DNA from: Streptomyces griseorubiginosus
Lineage (GTDB): Bacteria > Actinomycetota > Actinomycetes > Streptomycetales > Streptomycetaceae
Length of the DNA stretch: 39,172 bases
NCBI RefSeq assembly: GCF_017614965.1
Contig: NZ_WVUG01000049.1
Span: 1-39,172 of the forward strand
Direction of reading: 5' to 3'
The notes under the pieces are model-generated. The model was not told the DNA's origin, ran no database searches, and was given only the letters and a program-made list of their open reading frames with translations. Position 1 is the stretch's first letter; every line of letters starts with the position of its first letter. A program made the position numbers and the translations under genes. Positions 10,649 through 20,461 of this stretch are shown here, one piece after another.

Positions 10649-10712
10649 CGCAGACGAGACCATTCGCAGACGACACCATCCGCAGACCAGACCATTCGCA
10701 GACAAGACAGGG
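10649..10712 (+). repeat. four tandem 16-bp repeats
   Basis: Four adjoining 16-bp units starting CGCAGAC lie at 10649-10664, 10665-10680, 10681-10696 and 10697-10712. The first three follow the form CGCAGACgAgACCATT with one to three differences; the fourth decays into the Shine-Dalgarno GGGGGAA of the cupin gene. They fill nearly the whole gap between the DUF4267 and cupin genes. The unit is not a multiple of three and no ORF uses them. Confidence 0.9.
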
Positions 10713-10721
10713 GGAACCGAG

Positions 10722-11213
10722 ATGTCGCTGTTCGTACCGAAGTTCGACGAGACCGTTCTGGTCCGTGACGCCGAGGCCGAGGTGCTCGGGGGCGACCCCG
10801 TGGCCGTACGGCTGCTGGCCGACAGCAGTGCCAGCGGCGGCGCGCTGTCCACCGTGCGCGTCACCCTCGCCGAGGGCGCCGACGGCGCCCGCCCGCACAC
10901 GCACCACAACTCCGCCGAGATGTTCTACCTGCTCGACGGCACCGCCGAGGTCCTCTCCGGCGACGACGTCGTCACCGCCGAGCGCGGCGACCTGATCATC
11001 GTCCCGCCGGACCGCCCGCACGCCTTCGCCGCCGCCCCGGGCGCCCCGGCGGACCTGCTCATCGTCATCACCCCGGGCGTCGAACGGTTCGAGTACTTCC
11101 GCCACCTGCAGCGCATCCGCCTGGGCGAGCTCACCCCGGAAAGCCTGCTGGAGGTCCAGGATCTGTACGACAACCACTTCCTGCACAGCCCGGCCTGGGA
11201 CGCCCGCCACTGA
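10722..11213 (+). CDS. cupin domain protein
   Basis: A 163-residue single-domain cupin. Motif 1 supplies the metal ligands His59, His61 and Glu66 in [12 protein letters not shown]; motif 2 gives His100 in PPDRPHAF. The metal-binding set is therefore complete, consistent with a small dioxygenase, isomerase or ligand-binding protein; the substrate is unknown. No signal peptide. It is the second gene of a probable two-gene unit behind the DUF4267 protein, under the divergent TetR regulator. The ATG follows GGGGGAA. Confidence 0.88.
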   Translation: MSLFVPKFDETVLVRDAEAEVLGGDPVAVRLLADSSASGGALSTVRVTLAEGADGARPHTHHNSAEMFYLLDGTAEVLSGDDVVTAERGDLIIVPPDRPHAFAAAPGAPADLLIVITPGVERFEYFRHLQRIRLGELTPESLLEVQDLYDNHFLHSPAWDARH

Positions 11214-11257
11214 GCGGGAAACCGTTTAACGGCGAGTGGCCCCCGCCCCCTAGGATT

Positions 11258-11464
11258 GGGGCTTGTCGGCACATTCCCGTCTGCCGCGCGACGCCTGGCA
11301 CGCACTCCCCCACTGCCCAAAAGGCGTGGGGGCACCCCCAGCAGCGTTGCCGAATCGTCCACGTGGCTCCGCCACGAGGACGCTCCGGCGCCTTGCGATC
11401 GCACGCACCAGACGCCGCGCGGCCCGCCCTCCGGGCGGACGACGGGAATGCGCCGACAAGCCCC
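11258..11464. repeat. 207-bp imperfect palindrome with 24-bp terminal inverted repeats
   Basis: The ends 11258-11281 and 11441-11464 are inverted copies over 24 bp with one mismatch (left GGGGCTTGTCGGCACATTCC). Inside, the arms continue to match as GCCGCGCG-CG-CTGG on one side, with about 18 extra bases on the right arm that form their own small hairpin (CCCGCCC-TCC-GGGCGG). Two more hairpins fill the centre: CCCCCAC/GTGGGGG (11307-11332) and a 12-bp stem at 11357-11383 with one mismatch. No ORF is convincing. It occupies most of the 290-bp gap before gatC and ends 39 bp from its start. It could be a non-autonomous mobile element (no target duplication seen) or a structured leader. Confidence 0.75.
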
Positions 11465-11503
11465 AGCCCCAAACCACACACACTCACCCCAGAGGAACGC
11501 TGC

Positions 11504-11800
11504 ATGCCTGGCATCACGCGCGAGGAGGTCGCCCACCTCGCCCGGCTGGCGCGTCTGGAGCTGAAGCCCGAAGAGCTCGAACACTTCGCGGGACAGCTGG
11601 ACGACATCATCGGCGCGGTGGCCCGCGTCAGCGAGGTCGCCGACCAAGACGTACCGCCGACCTCGCACCCGCTCCCGCTGACGAACGTCATGCGGGCGGA
11701 CGAGGTCCGTCCGTCGCTCACCCCCGAGCAGGCGCTCTCCGGCGCCCCGGCCCAGGAGCAGCAGCGTTTCAAGGTGCCGCAGATCCTGGGGGAGGACTGA
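11504..11800 (+). CDS. gatC: Asp/Glu-tRNA amidotransferase subunit C
   Basis: The 98-residue small subunit of the GatCAB amidotransferase, which holds GatA and GatB together. It starts [20 protein letters not shown], the standard GatC opening, and keeps the central [15 protein letters not shown] helix and the C-terminal FKVPQIL tail. The ATG follows AGAGGAA (11491-11497). gatA begins 2 bp after the stop. The complex converts misacylated Glu-tRNA(Gln) or Asp-tRNA(Asn) to Gln-tRNA or Asn-tRNA. A longer in-frame reading upstream would run through the palindrome and is rejected. Confidence 0.96.
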   Translation: MPGITREEVAHLARLARLELKPEELEHFAGQLDDIIGAVARVSEVADQDVPPTSHPLPLTNVMRADEVRPSLTPEQALSGAPAQEQQRFKVPQILGED

Positions 11801-11802
11801 CC

Positions 11803-13295
<1,493 letters not shown>

Positions 13296-13299
<4 letters not shown>

Positions 13300-13547
13300 C
13301 CAAGACAGGCAAGACGCTGACCAAGGCGCAGGACTTCAAGAAGTCCAAGTCCGGTCTGTACGTGTCCATCGCCACCACCGCCTTCGGCGCGCTCGGTGTC
13401 GCCAAGCGGATCAGGAAGGCGCGGTCCGAGCAGGACACGCTGCGGCTGATCGACGCGACCGTGGCCGCCGTCGGCATCGTCACCGGCCTCGCCGTCCTGT
13501 ACCGCGAGCTGAAGCGGCTGGGCGACGACGACGTCCTGCTGGGCTGA
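13296..13547 (+). CDS. small membrane-associated protein between gatA and gatB
   Basis: An 83-residue protein whose GTG start overlaps the gatA stop as GTGA. It begins with a Lys-rich stretch ([19 protein letters not shown]), then a moderately hydrophobic segment near 21-36, a basic bridge (KRIRKARSE) and a clearer hydrophobic segment near 52-68, ending [14 protein letters not shown] recognise no family. It lies inside the gatCAB cluster, 15 bp before gatB, so it must be co-transcribed with it; whether it acts with the amidotransferase is unknown. Confidence 0.8.
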
Positions 13548-13562
13548 GAGGGAAGTTTCACC

Positions 13563-15077
13563 GTGACCACCACGACCGACCTGGTGTCGTACGAGGACGC
13601 GCTGGCGTCGTACGACCCCGTCATGGGCCTCGAGGTCCATGTCGAACTCGGCACCAAGACCAAGATGTTCTGCGGCTGTTCGACCGAGCTGGGCGCCGAG
13701 CCCAACTCGCAGACCTGCCCGACCTGCCTCGGCCTGCCCGGCTCCCTGCCGGTCGTCAACGCGACCGGCGTCGAGTCCGCGATCAAGATCGGTCTCGCGC
13801 TGAACTGCGAGATCGCCGAGTGGTGCCGCTTCGCCCGGAAGAACTACTTCTATCCGGACATGCCGAAGAACTTCCAGACCTCCCAGTACGACGAGCCGAT
13901 CGCCTTCAACGGCTACCTCGACGTCCAGCTGGAGGACGGCGAGACCTTCCGCGTGGAGATCGAGCGCGCCCACATGGAGGAGGACACCGGCAAGTCCACC
14001 CACGTGGGCGGTGCGACGGGCCGCATCCACGGCGCCTCGCACTCGCTGCTGGACTACAACCGGGCCGGCATCCCGCTGATCGAGATCGTCACCAAGCCGA
14101 TCGTCGGAGCGGGCGACCGCGCCCCGGAGGTGGCGAAGGCGTACGTCCGTGAGCTGCGCGAGGTCATCAAGGCGCTCGGTGTGTCGGAGGCCCGCATGGA
14201 GATGGGCCAGATGCGCTGCGACGTGAACCTCTCGCTGATGCCCAAGGGCAGCGACAAGTTCGGCACCCGCTCCGAGACGAAGAACGTCAACTCGCTGCGG
14301 TCCGTGGAGCGCGCGGCCCGCTTCGAGATCCAGCGGCACGCGGCCGTGCTGTCCTCCGGCGGCACGATCGTGCAGGAGACCCGGCACTTCCACGAGGACA
14401 CGGGGTCCACGACCTCGGGCCGTGTGAAGGAGGAGGCCGAGGACTACCGGTACTTCCCGGAGCCGGACCTGGTGCCGGTCGCCCCGTCCCGTGAGTGGGT
14501 CGAGGAGATCCGGGCGGGGCTGCCTGAGCTGCCGCTGGCCCGCCGCAACCGGCTGCTCGCCGAGTGGGGCATCTCCGCCACCGACATGCAGGCCATCCTC
14601 AACGCCGGTGCGCTGGACCCGATCGTCGCCACGATCGACGCCGGGGCCGACGCGGCCTCCGCCCGCAAGTGGTGGATGGGCGAACTGGCGCGCAGCGCCA
14701 ACGAGTCGGGGGTCTCCCTCGACGAACTCGCCATCACCCCGGCGCAGGTTGCCCGGGTCACCGAGCTGGTCGCGAAGGGTGATCTGAACGACAAGCTGGC
14801 CCGCCAGGTCATCGAGGGCGTCCTCGCGGGCGAGGGCACCCCGGACGAGGTCGTCGACAAGCGCGGCCTGAAGGTCGTCTCCGACGAGGGCGCCCTGACC
14901 GCCGCCGTCGACGAGGCCATCGCCGGCAACCCGGGCGTCGCCGACAAGATCCGCGGCGGCAAGGTGGCCGCGGCCGGCGCCCTGGTGGGCGCCGTCATGA
15001 AGGCGACCCGCGGCCAGGCGGACGCGGCCCGCGTCAAGGAGCTGATCCTCGAGAAGCTGGGCGTCAGCGAGGGCTGA
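13563..15077 (+). CDS. gatB: Asp/Glu-tRNA amidotransferase subunit B
   Basis: The 504-residue subunit that binds the misacylated tRNA and activates the aminoacyl carboxylate with ATP. It shows the GatB opening [11 protein letters not shown], the FCGCS...[12 protein letters not shown] zinc-type region (about 38-62), the HMEEDTGKS catalytic segment and the [14 protein letters not shown] strand. The C-terminal 150 residues form the tRNA-binding YqeY-like domain ([18 protein letters not shown]). It starts with a GTG after AGAGGGAAG. A perfect 15-bp terminator follows. Confidence 0.97.
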   Translation: MTTTTDLVSYEDALASYDPVMGLEVHVELGTKTKMFCGCSTELGAEPNSQTCPTCLGLPGSLPVVNATGVESAIKIGLALNCEIAEWCRFARKNYFYPDMPKNFQTSQYDEPIAFNGYLDVQLEDGETFRVEIERAHMEEDTGKSTHVGGATGRIHGASHSLLDYNRAGIPLIEIVTKPIVGAGDRAPEVAKAYVRELREVIKALGVSEARMEMGQMRCDVNLSLMPKGSDKFGTRSETKNVNSLRSVERAARFEIQRHAAVLSSGGTIVQETRHFHEDTGSTTSGRVKEEAEDYRYFPEPDLVPVAPSREWVEEIRAGLPELPLARRNRLLAEWGISATDMQAILNAGALDPIVATIDAGADAASARKWWMGELARSANESGVSLDELAITPAQVARVTELVAKGDLNDKLARQVIEGVLAGEGTPDEVVDKRGLKVVSDEGALTAAVDEAIAGNPGVADKIRGGKVAAAGALVGAVMKATRGQADAARVKELILEKLGVSEG

Positions 15078-15087
15078 GGTTCGTGCG

Positions 15088-15123
15088 GTACGGCCCCGGA
15101 GGGGTGAACCTCCGGGGCCGTAC
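15088..15123. terminator. bidirectional terminator between gatB and methyltransferase gene
   Basis: A perfect 15-bp stem, GTACGGCCCCGGAGG (15088-15102) with its complement at 15109-15123, and a 6-base loop GGTGAA. It lies between two converging stop codons, so it can serve both transcripts. No U-tract. Confidence 0.9.
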
Positions 15124-15125
15124 GC

Positions 15126-15923
15126 CTACGTGCGGCGTCCCACGACCCGTACGAAACCCAGGGTGCGGCCCTCGTCGGCCCGTACCATCTCGGCTACCCG
15201 GCGGGCCATCGTGCGGTGGAACTCCTCCGGGCTCTCCTCGGCGACCACCTCGCACCACGTGAGCCAGTCGCGCCAGCCGTCCTGAAGCCAGTCGGCCGTC
15301 TCGACGTGGACGGCACCGCTGCGGGTCCAGTGGCGGCGCCACCACTCCGCGGAGTGCCAGCACCAGAAGTCGGGCTCCCACCAGGCCCGCAGATGCTCGG
15401 GCGGCTCGGCCCCCTCCGGTTCCTCGCGCAGGGCCGGTACGACGATCCCGATCCGCCCGCCGGGCTTCAACAGCCTGGTCAGGGTGGGCAGATAGAGATC
15501 GTCGGTGCCGAAGTACTGGTAGGCGTCGATCGACACGATCGCATCGAAACCGCACTCCCCGAAGGGCAGGTCGTGCGCCTCGGCGTGCACGGGCAGCACC
15601 CGGTCGGCGAACCCGGCCTCGGCGATGCGCCGGGCGTTGTCGTCGGGCGCGACCCACAGGTCGGCCGCGGTGACCTGGGCGTGGAACTCCCGGGCCAGGA
15701 AGACCGACGTCATCGCCCGGCCGCAGCCCAGGTCGAGGACGCGCGCGCAGGGGCGCAGGGTGTCCAGGCCGAGGGCGGGGGCCAGCCATTCCAGCAGCCA
15801 CAGGGCGTTGGGGCCCATCTGGTTGTCGACGGTCCAGGGTGCGTCGTACTGGCTGCTGAGGGGATAGAGCGGGTGGGTCACACGGTCAGTGAGACGGTCG
15901 TCCGTGGTCCTGTTGTCGGACAT
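15126..15923 (-). CDS. SAM-dependent class I methyltransferase
   Basis: A 265-residue soluble methyltransferase. Motif I is VLDLGCGRA (62-70), followed by an acidic strand end in AADLW, the motif IV-like GFDAIVSIDAYQYFG and the post-motif LLKPGGRIGIVVPAL. The C-terminal half is Trp-rich (AWWEPDFWCWHSAEWWRRHW), which may form a substrate lid. The pattern resembles Methyltransf_11/cyclopropane-type enzymes; the substrate cannot be assigned. It starts at the ATG at 15923, divergent from a small membrane protein, and ends at the shared terminator after gatB. Confidence 0.88.
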   Translation of the reverse strand: MSDNRTTDDRLTDRVTHPLYPLSSQYDAPWTVDNQMGPNALWLLEWLAPALGLDTLRPCARVLDLGCGRAMTSVFLAREFHAQVTAADLWVAPDDNARRIAEAGFADRVLPVHAEAHDLPFGECGFDAIVSIDAYQYFGTDDLYLPTLTRLLKPGGRIGIVVPALREEPEGAEPPEHLRAWWEPDFWCWHSAEWWRRHWTRSGAVHVETADWLQDGWRDWLTWCEVVAEESPEEFHRTMARRVAEMVRADEGRTLGFVRVVGRRT

Positions 15924-16025
15924 CGGTGAACGGGCTCCTCATGATCCTCGTAGTGAAAGGCGATGCGTAGGAGCTCGGTCGGACCTTCAAACAACGCACC
16001 CGCTTCGGTCGTCGGCGAGGAGCCG

Positions 16026-16331
16026 GTGACGGCTGACCAGCGGAAGCTAGCAGCTGTCCGCGCCGTCCCGCAGCCGGATTCCGCCGAGGACGCGCACCGG
16101 GCCCGCTGGACGGCGGCCACCACCGGAGTGCTGCTGGCCCTCGCCGGAGTGGCCGCCGCGGTGGTGCGGGCCCTGAACGCCGCACCGGCACTCGTGCCGG
16201 CCGCCTACGGCCTCGGTGCCGCGGTGTGCGCGCTGGCGGGGGTGCTGGGCTCCCGGGGGCGCACCCGGCGGGCGCTGTGGCTGCTGGTCGCCGGGGCGAT
16301 GGTGATGGCGCTGGGGGACCAGCTCGACTGA
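16026..16331 (+). CDS. small three-helix membrane protein
   Basis: About 101 residues with three hydrophobic segments: WTAATTGVLLALAGVAAAVV, ALVPAAYGLGAAVCALAGVLG and ALWLLVAGAMVMALGDQL. No known family recognised. The start is uncertain. GTG 16026 follows GAGGAG closely; the in-frame ATG at 15963 has GAAAGG in a good position, but the intervening codons (AGG, TCA, GCA and others) are unlike Streptomyces coding sequence. It is divergent from the methyltransferase gene. Confidence 0.65.
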   Translation: MTADQRKLAAVRAVPQPDSAEDAHRARWTAATTGVLLALAGVAAAVVRALNAAPALVPAAYGLGAAVCALAGVLGSRGRTRRALWLLVAGAMVMALGDQLD

Positions 16332-16369
16332 GGTGACAGAGTGTTCGTTACTGTCCTGTGATCTGCCTC

Positions 16370-16428
16370 CCACTCTTGTGAATAACCCCACGAATGGCGT
16401 AAACGATCACTTCTGCCTGCAAGAGTGG
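16370..16428. promoter_or_regulatory. spaced inverted repeat upstream of the MMPL gene
   Basis: CCACTCTTG (16370-16378) and CAAGAGTGG (16420-16428) are perfect inverted 9-mers with centres 50 bp apart. They lie in the relatively A/T-rich gap before the MMPL transporter gene. They could be looped operator halves or chance; no regulator gene is adjacent. Confidence 0.35.
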
Positions 16429-16460
16429 TCCTCGCATTGCTCATGCGTTCTTTGCGGGCT

Positions 16461-16475
16461 GTTCATGTTGTGAAC
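16461..16475. promoter_or_regulatory. GTTCA-N5-TGAAC palindrome upstream of the MMPL gene
   Basis: A perfect 5-5-5 inverted repeat 49 bp before the GTG start of the MMPL gene, in an A/T-rich stretch suited to a promoter. Inferred as a possible operator. Confidence 0.4.
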
Positions 16476-16524
16476 GACTTCTTCCCGGTCAAAGATCCAC
16501 ATATCGTCCCCTGGGAGCTCGTTC

Positions 16525-18768
16525 GTGGCAGCCCTTGCACGTTGGTGTGTCCGGCACCGCCTGGTCGCGGTCGTGGTGTGGCTCCTCGCCTTCGGCGGGG
16601 TCACCGCCGCCGCCGCGGTCACCGGCTCCGCGTACTCGAACGACTACGAGGCCCCCGGCACCGAGTCGGGCGCCGCCACCGAGCTGCTGCAGCGGGGCTT
16701 CCCGGGACTCGGCGGGGACAGCGACACCGTCGTCTGGCACGTGACCTCGGGCAGCGTGCGCGCCGCCGACGTCGAACAGACCATGACCGGCACCCTGGAC
16801 AAGATCGCGGACCTGCCCGGAGTGGCCTCCGTGAGCAGTCCGTACGACGGCCAGGGCGCGGGCCGGATCAGCGCCGACGGGCACACCGCGTACGCCACGG
16901 TCACCTTCGACCACGGCGCCGAGGACATCAAGAAGTCCGAGGCCGAGGCGGTCGTGCACACCGCGAAGGCCGCGGACGGCGACGGGCTCCAGGTCGAACT
17001 CGGCGGCAGCGCCGTCGCGCTCACCGAGTCGACCGGCGGGCACACCGCCGAGATCGTCGGCGTGGCCGTCGCCGCGGTCGTGCTGTTCCTCGCCTTCGGC
17101 TCGCTCGCCGCGTCCGTGCTGCCCATCGCGACCGCGCTGGTCGGCGTCGGCACCGCGTACTCGGGGATCGGGCTGCTCGGGCACGCCATGACCGTCGCCG
17201 ACTTCGCGCCCATGCTCGGCATGCTGATCGGGCTGGGCGTCGGCATCGACTACGCGCTGTTCATCGTCACCAGACACCGGCGCGGACTCAAACGCGGGCT
17301 CTCGGTCACCGAGGCCGTCACCAACGCCGTGGCGACCACCGGACGAGCCGTGGTCTTCGCGGGTGCCACCGTTTGCATCGCGCTGCTGGGCATGCTGATC
17401 CTGCGGCTCGGCTTCCTCAACGGCGTCGCGATCGCCGCCTCCCTGACCGTCGTCCTGACGGTCGCCGCCTCCGTCACGCTGCTGCCCGCCCTGCTGTCCC
17501 TCATCGGCATGCGCGCCCTGAGCCGGCGCGAGCGGCGACGGCTGGAGGACCACGGCCCCCAGCCGGAGCTGCCCACCGGGTTCGCGCACCGCTGGTCGGC
17601 GTTCGTGGAGCGCCACCCCAAGGTGCTCGGCGTCGTCGCGCTGGCCGTGATGACGCTCCTCGCGCTGCCCACGCTCTCCCTCCACCTCGGCACCTCCGAC
17701 CAGGGCAACGACCCGAGGACGTCCACCACCCGCCAGGCCTACGACCTTCTCGCCGACGGCTTCGGCCCCGGCGTCAACGGCCCCCTCACCCTGGTGACCC
17801 ACGTCGACGGCGCCGAGGACAAGCTCACCCTCGACAACCTCGACGCCACCATCCGCACCACCGAGGGCGTCGCCTCGGTGACCCCGGTCACCTACAACAG
17901 CGGCGGCGACACCGCCTACTTCACGATCGTCCCGGCCTCGGAACCGCAGTCGCAGAAGACCAGCGACCTCGTCGACCGGCTGCGCACCGAGGTGCTGCCG
18001 CGCGCCGAGACCGGCACCACCCTCGACATCCAGGTGGGCGGTGTGACCGCCTCGTATGACGATTTCGCCGCCGTCATCGTCGGCAAGCTGCCGCTGTTCG
18101 TCGGCGTCGTCATCGGACTGGGCTGTCTGCTGCTCCTGATGGCCTTCCGGTCCATCGGCATCCCGGTGAAGGCCGCCGCGATGAACGTCGCCGCGGTCGC
18201 CGCCGCCTTCGGCGTCGTCGTGGCGATCTTCCAGTGGGGCTGGGGGAGCGAACTGCTGGGCCTCGGGCGCGCGGGCCCCATCGAGCCCTTCCTCCCCGTG
18301 ATCATGGTGTCGGTCCTCTTCGGGCTCTCCATGGACTACCAGGTCTTCCTGGTCAGCCGGATGTACGAGGAGTGGCTGGAGACCGGGGACAGCCGACGGG
18401 CCGTCCGCGTCGGTCTCGCCGAGACCAGCCGGGTGATCAACTCCGCGGCCGTCATCATGATCTCGGTCTTCCTGGCCTTCGTCCTCAGCGGCGACCGCGT
18501 GATCGCGATGTTCGGCATCGCCCTCGCCTCCGCCGTCGCCCTCGACGCCTTCGTCCTGCGCACGCTGCTCGTCCCGGCCCTCATGCACCTGCTCGGCGGC
18601 GCCAACTGGTGGCTGCCCCGCTGGCTCGACCAGCGCCTGCCCCGCATCAGCATCGAACCGCCCGAGTGCCGCGCCGCCCATGAAAGGCTGGCCGCCGCGA
18701 CGGACGCCGAGGTGGCGGACGTCCTGGCGGAGGGGGAGCAGCGCGATGTACGCGATATCACTGGGTGA
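16525..18768 (+). CDS. MMPL-family RND transporter
   Basis: A 747-residue integral membrane protein of the MMPL branch of the RND superfamily. It starts with a membrane helix (LVAVVVWLLAFGGVTAAAAV), has a first extracytoplasmic domain (about 40-175), then a bundle of five or six helices including LGMLIGLGVGIDYALFIVTRH; this layout repeats with a second external domain (about 400-510) and FGLSMDYQVFLVSRMYEEW. The GxxxDY helix-4 motifs that carry protons are present in both halves. Substrates of this group include lipids and hydrophobic metabolites; the one here is unknown. It starts with a GTG, and the GNAT gene overlaps its 3' end by 23 bp. Confidence 0.93.
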   Translation: MAALARWCVRHRLVAVVVWLLAFGGVTAAAAVTGSAYSNDYEAPGTESGAATELLQRGFPGLGGDSDTVVWHVTSGSVRAADVEQTMTGTLDKIADLPGVASVSSPYDGQGAGRISADGHTAYATVTFDHGAEDIKKSEAEAVVHTAKAADGDGLQVELGGSAVALTESTGGHTAEIVGVAVAAVVLFLAFGSLAASVLPIATALVGVGTAYSGIGLLGHAMTVADFAPMLGMLIGLGVGIDYALFIVTRHRRGLKRGLSVTEAVTNAVATTGRAVVFAGATVCIALLGMLILRLGFLNGVAIAASLTVVLTVAASVTLLPALLSLIGMRALSRRERRRLEDHGPQPELPTGFAHRWSAFVERHPKVLGVVALAVMTLLALPTLSLHLGTSDQGNDPRTSTTRQAYDLLADGFGPGVNGPLTLVTHVDGAEDKLTLDNLDATIRTTEGVASVTPVTYNSGGDTAYFTIVPASEPQSQKTSDLVDRLRTEVLPRAETGTTLDIQVGGVTASYDDFAAVIVGKLPLFVGVVIGLGCLLLLMAFRSIGIPVKAAAMNVAAVAAAFGVVVAIFQWGWGSELLGLGRAGPIEPFLPVIMVSVLFGLSMDYQVFLVSRMYEEWLETGDSRRAVRVGLAETSRVINSAAVIMISVFLAFVLSGDRVIAMFGIALASAVALDAFVLRTLLVPALMHLLGGANWWLPRWLDQRLPRISIEPPECRAAHERLAAATDAEVADVLAEGEQRDVRDITG

Positions 18769-19318
18769 CGGCGCCGAACTGCGGCCGCTGGAACCCTGGC
18801 ACGCCGCGGAGTTCCTGGCGCACCTGGAGCGCGGCCGGGAGTTCATCGGACGGTTCATCCCGTTCGGCGCCCAGGTCGTCGACGCGGCATCCGCCCGCGA
18901 GACGCTCCAGCGCTACGCCGACCAGCGCGCCGCCGACACCGCCTCCCACCACGGGATCTGGCTGGACGGGAAACTCGTCGGCGGGGTGCTCACCCTGCAC
19001 TTCGACGCCGCGACCGGCAACGCCGAGGTCGGTTGCTGGCTGGAGCCCGCCGCGACCGGGCGGGGCCTGGTCACCCGAGCGATGCGGATCCTGATCGACT
19101 GGGCGGTGGAGGAGCGCGGCATCCACCGCGTCGAATGGGTCGCCGCCTCCGGCAACGTGCCCAGCATCGACGTCGCCCGGCGCCTGGGCATGACCCGCGA
19201 TGGCGTACGGCGCCAGGCACACCCCTATGGTGGGGTGCGGCACGACCTCGAGGTGTGGTCGATCCTCGCTCCCGAGTGGCGTGAAGCACGCGCGCGTGCC
19301 GAACACAACGATCATTAA
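18746..19318 (+). CDS. GNAT family N-acetyltransferase (RimJ/RimL type)
   Basis: A 190-residue acetyltransferase. It opens ELRPLEPWHAAEFLAHLERG, as RimJ/RimL-like proteins do, with the core strand GGVLTLHFD, the acetyl-CoA loop region EPAATGRGLVTRAM (motif A) and NVPSIDVARRLGM (motif B). The substrate may be a protein N-terminus, an antibiotic or a small amine and is not known. It overlaps the end of the MMPL gene by 23 bp, with the GGAGGGGGAG ribosome site inside that gene, so the two are translationally linked. Confidence 0.9.
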   Translation: MYAISLGDGAELRPLEPWHAAEFLAHLERGREFIGRFIPFGAQVVDAASARETLQRYADQRAADTASHHGIWLDGKLVGGVLTLHFDAATGNAEVGCWLEPAATGRGLVTRAMRILIDWAVEERGIHRVEWVAASGNVPSIDVARRLGMTRDGVRRQAHPYGGVRHDLEVWSILAPEWREARARAEHNDH

Positions 19319-19353
19319 GACCCCTCTCAGAGAGCGTCCGTACGGTGCCAGAC

Positions 19354-19908
19354 ATGGGAACCAAGACAGTTGACGAGGCCGGCACGACCGAGGCCGCCGA
19401 AGTGAAGCGCGACGAGGAGGCGGTGGACGCCACCCCGACCGAGGCCACGACCGAGGAGGAGCAGCCCGGGACCGACGAGGTGGCCGCGGCGGGCACCGAC
19501 GAGGAGGCGGGCCCCACCGGCGTCGGCCAGGGCGCGGGGGCGGTCGTCTCCGCCGCGCTGGGCCTCGTCTCGCTGACCGGCAGCTGGATCGGCACGGTCG
19601 CCGCCGCCCGCCAGACGCTCGTGGGCCAACTGCAGACCTCGTCCTCGGCGAGCGTCGCCAAGCAGGTCAAGGCGGTCTACGGCGACGCGTGGCAGACCAG
19701 CGCCCTGTGGGGCGGCGTCTTCGCGCTGCTCGCCCTGGTCGTCGGCGTCGTCGTCCTCGCCCGTCCCGCCTTCGGCTTCCCCGGCAAGCCGCAGGCCGCG
19801 TGGATCAAGTCGGTCGCCTGGGGCGGTGTCGCCCTCGGCGTCATCGGCCTCCTCCTGGCCGTCCTCAAGTACACCGACGTCCTGCTCGGCCTGCCCTCCG
19901 CCGGCTGA
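19354..19908 (+). CDS. membrane protein with acidic disordered N-terminus
   Basis: A 184-residue protein from the ATG at 19354; an in-frame GTG at 19345 is also possible. The first 60 residues are Glu/Thr/Asp-rich and probably disordered. Three hydrophobic segments follow: VVSAALGLVSLTGSWIGTV, SALWGGVFALLALVVGVVVLA and SVAWGGVALGVIGLLLAVL. No family recognised and no function can be given. It stands alone between the GNAT gene and a nested stem-loop at 19926-19972. Confidence 0.8.
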   Translation: MGTKTVDEAGTTEAAEVKRDEEAVDATPTEATTEEEQPGTDEVAAAGTDEEAGPTGVGQGAGAVVSAALGLVSLTGSWIGTVAAARQTLVGQLQTSSSASVAKQVKAVYGDAWQTSALWGGVFALLALVVGVVVLARPAFGFPGKPQAAWIKSVAWGGVALGVIGLLLAVLKYTDVLLGLPSAG

Positions 19909-19925
19909 ATCGACGCAGGTCCCGA

Positions 19926-19972
19926 GGGGTCTCAGACCATCTGTAAGCACCTTACGGAGCGTCTGAGGCCCC
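19926..19972 (+). terminator. nested stem-loop after the acidic membrane protein gene
   Basis: GGGGTCTCAGAC (19926-19937) pairs with GTCTGAGGCCCC (19961-19972) with one mismatch. Inside, GTAAG-CAC-CTTAC (19943-19955) is a perfect second hairpin. It lies 18 bp after the stop. Most likely a terminator; the two-level structure is unusual. Confidence 0.65.
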
Positions 19973-20111
19973 TTCCGCGCGTCTAAGGCCCCAGGGGCCG
20001 CCGAAGATGCGGAACTCTCCCGATGTGGCCCACCCCCCTTGGAGACGAAGGTTGAGGCATCGCAGAAAGCGAAGCCCAATCCGCCTCTCTCAAGGGACCG
20101 AGGGACACACC

Positions 20112-20294
20112 ATGTACGAGTACGAGATCTCGCAGCTCCGTTCCGCCGAACTGATCCGTCAGGCCGACCAGGAGCGTCTGGCCCGCGAGGCCGCCAAGGG
20201 CCGCCGCGCCGCCCGCCGCGAGGCACGCCACGCCGCGGAGGACGAGTCCCATACCCCGCGCCTGCGCAGGCTCCGGTCGGCTCGCGCGGCATGA
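20112..20294 (+). CDS. small basic helical protein
   Basis: A 60-residue protein, MYEYEISQLRSAELIRQADQ at the start, then a long Arg/Ala/Glu-rich helix with many basic residues and a basic tail RLRRLRSARAA. Short proteins of this MYEYE...LIR type are common in Streptomyces and have no known role. The reading frame is supported by high G/C at third positions, and a terminator hairpin follows its stop. Confidence 0.75.
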   Translation: MYEYEISQLRSAELIRQADQERLAREAAKGRRAARREARHAAEDESHTPRLRRLRSARAA

Positions 20295-20304
20295 GCCCGG
20301 TACG

Positions 20305-20343
20305 CCTCGAGGACGGCCCCGCGGGGGAGGGCCGCCCTCGAGG
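20305..20343 (+). terminator. stem-loop terminator after the small basic protein gene
   Basis: CCTCGAGGACGGCCC (20305-20319) pairs with the complementary arm at 20329-20343, a 15-bp stem with one mismatch and a 9-base loop. It starts 11 bp after the stop codon. Confidence 0.75.
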
Positions 20344-20461
20344 AAACGACCGCAGCACCCCGCGAACGCCCTCACCGCACCTGCCCGCGGTGGGGGCCGC
20401 GGTGCGTACGCTCCCCGTCGCTCCGGGGAAAACCGGTGCCGTCCTGTCGTACCCCCATGCG

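Noticed and set aside
16489..18858. 789-codon minus-strand frame opposite the MMPL gene
   Set aside because: Antisense shadow with long Asp/His/Arg-rich runs and no recognisable domain.
20039..20461. N-terminal extension of the LAL regulator
   Set aside because: It overlaps the small basic protein gene in another frame and its 15-bp terminator; LAL proteins start shortly before the VGRxxEL motif.
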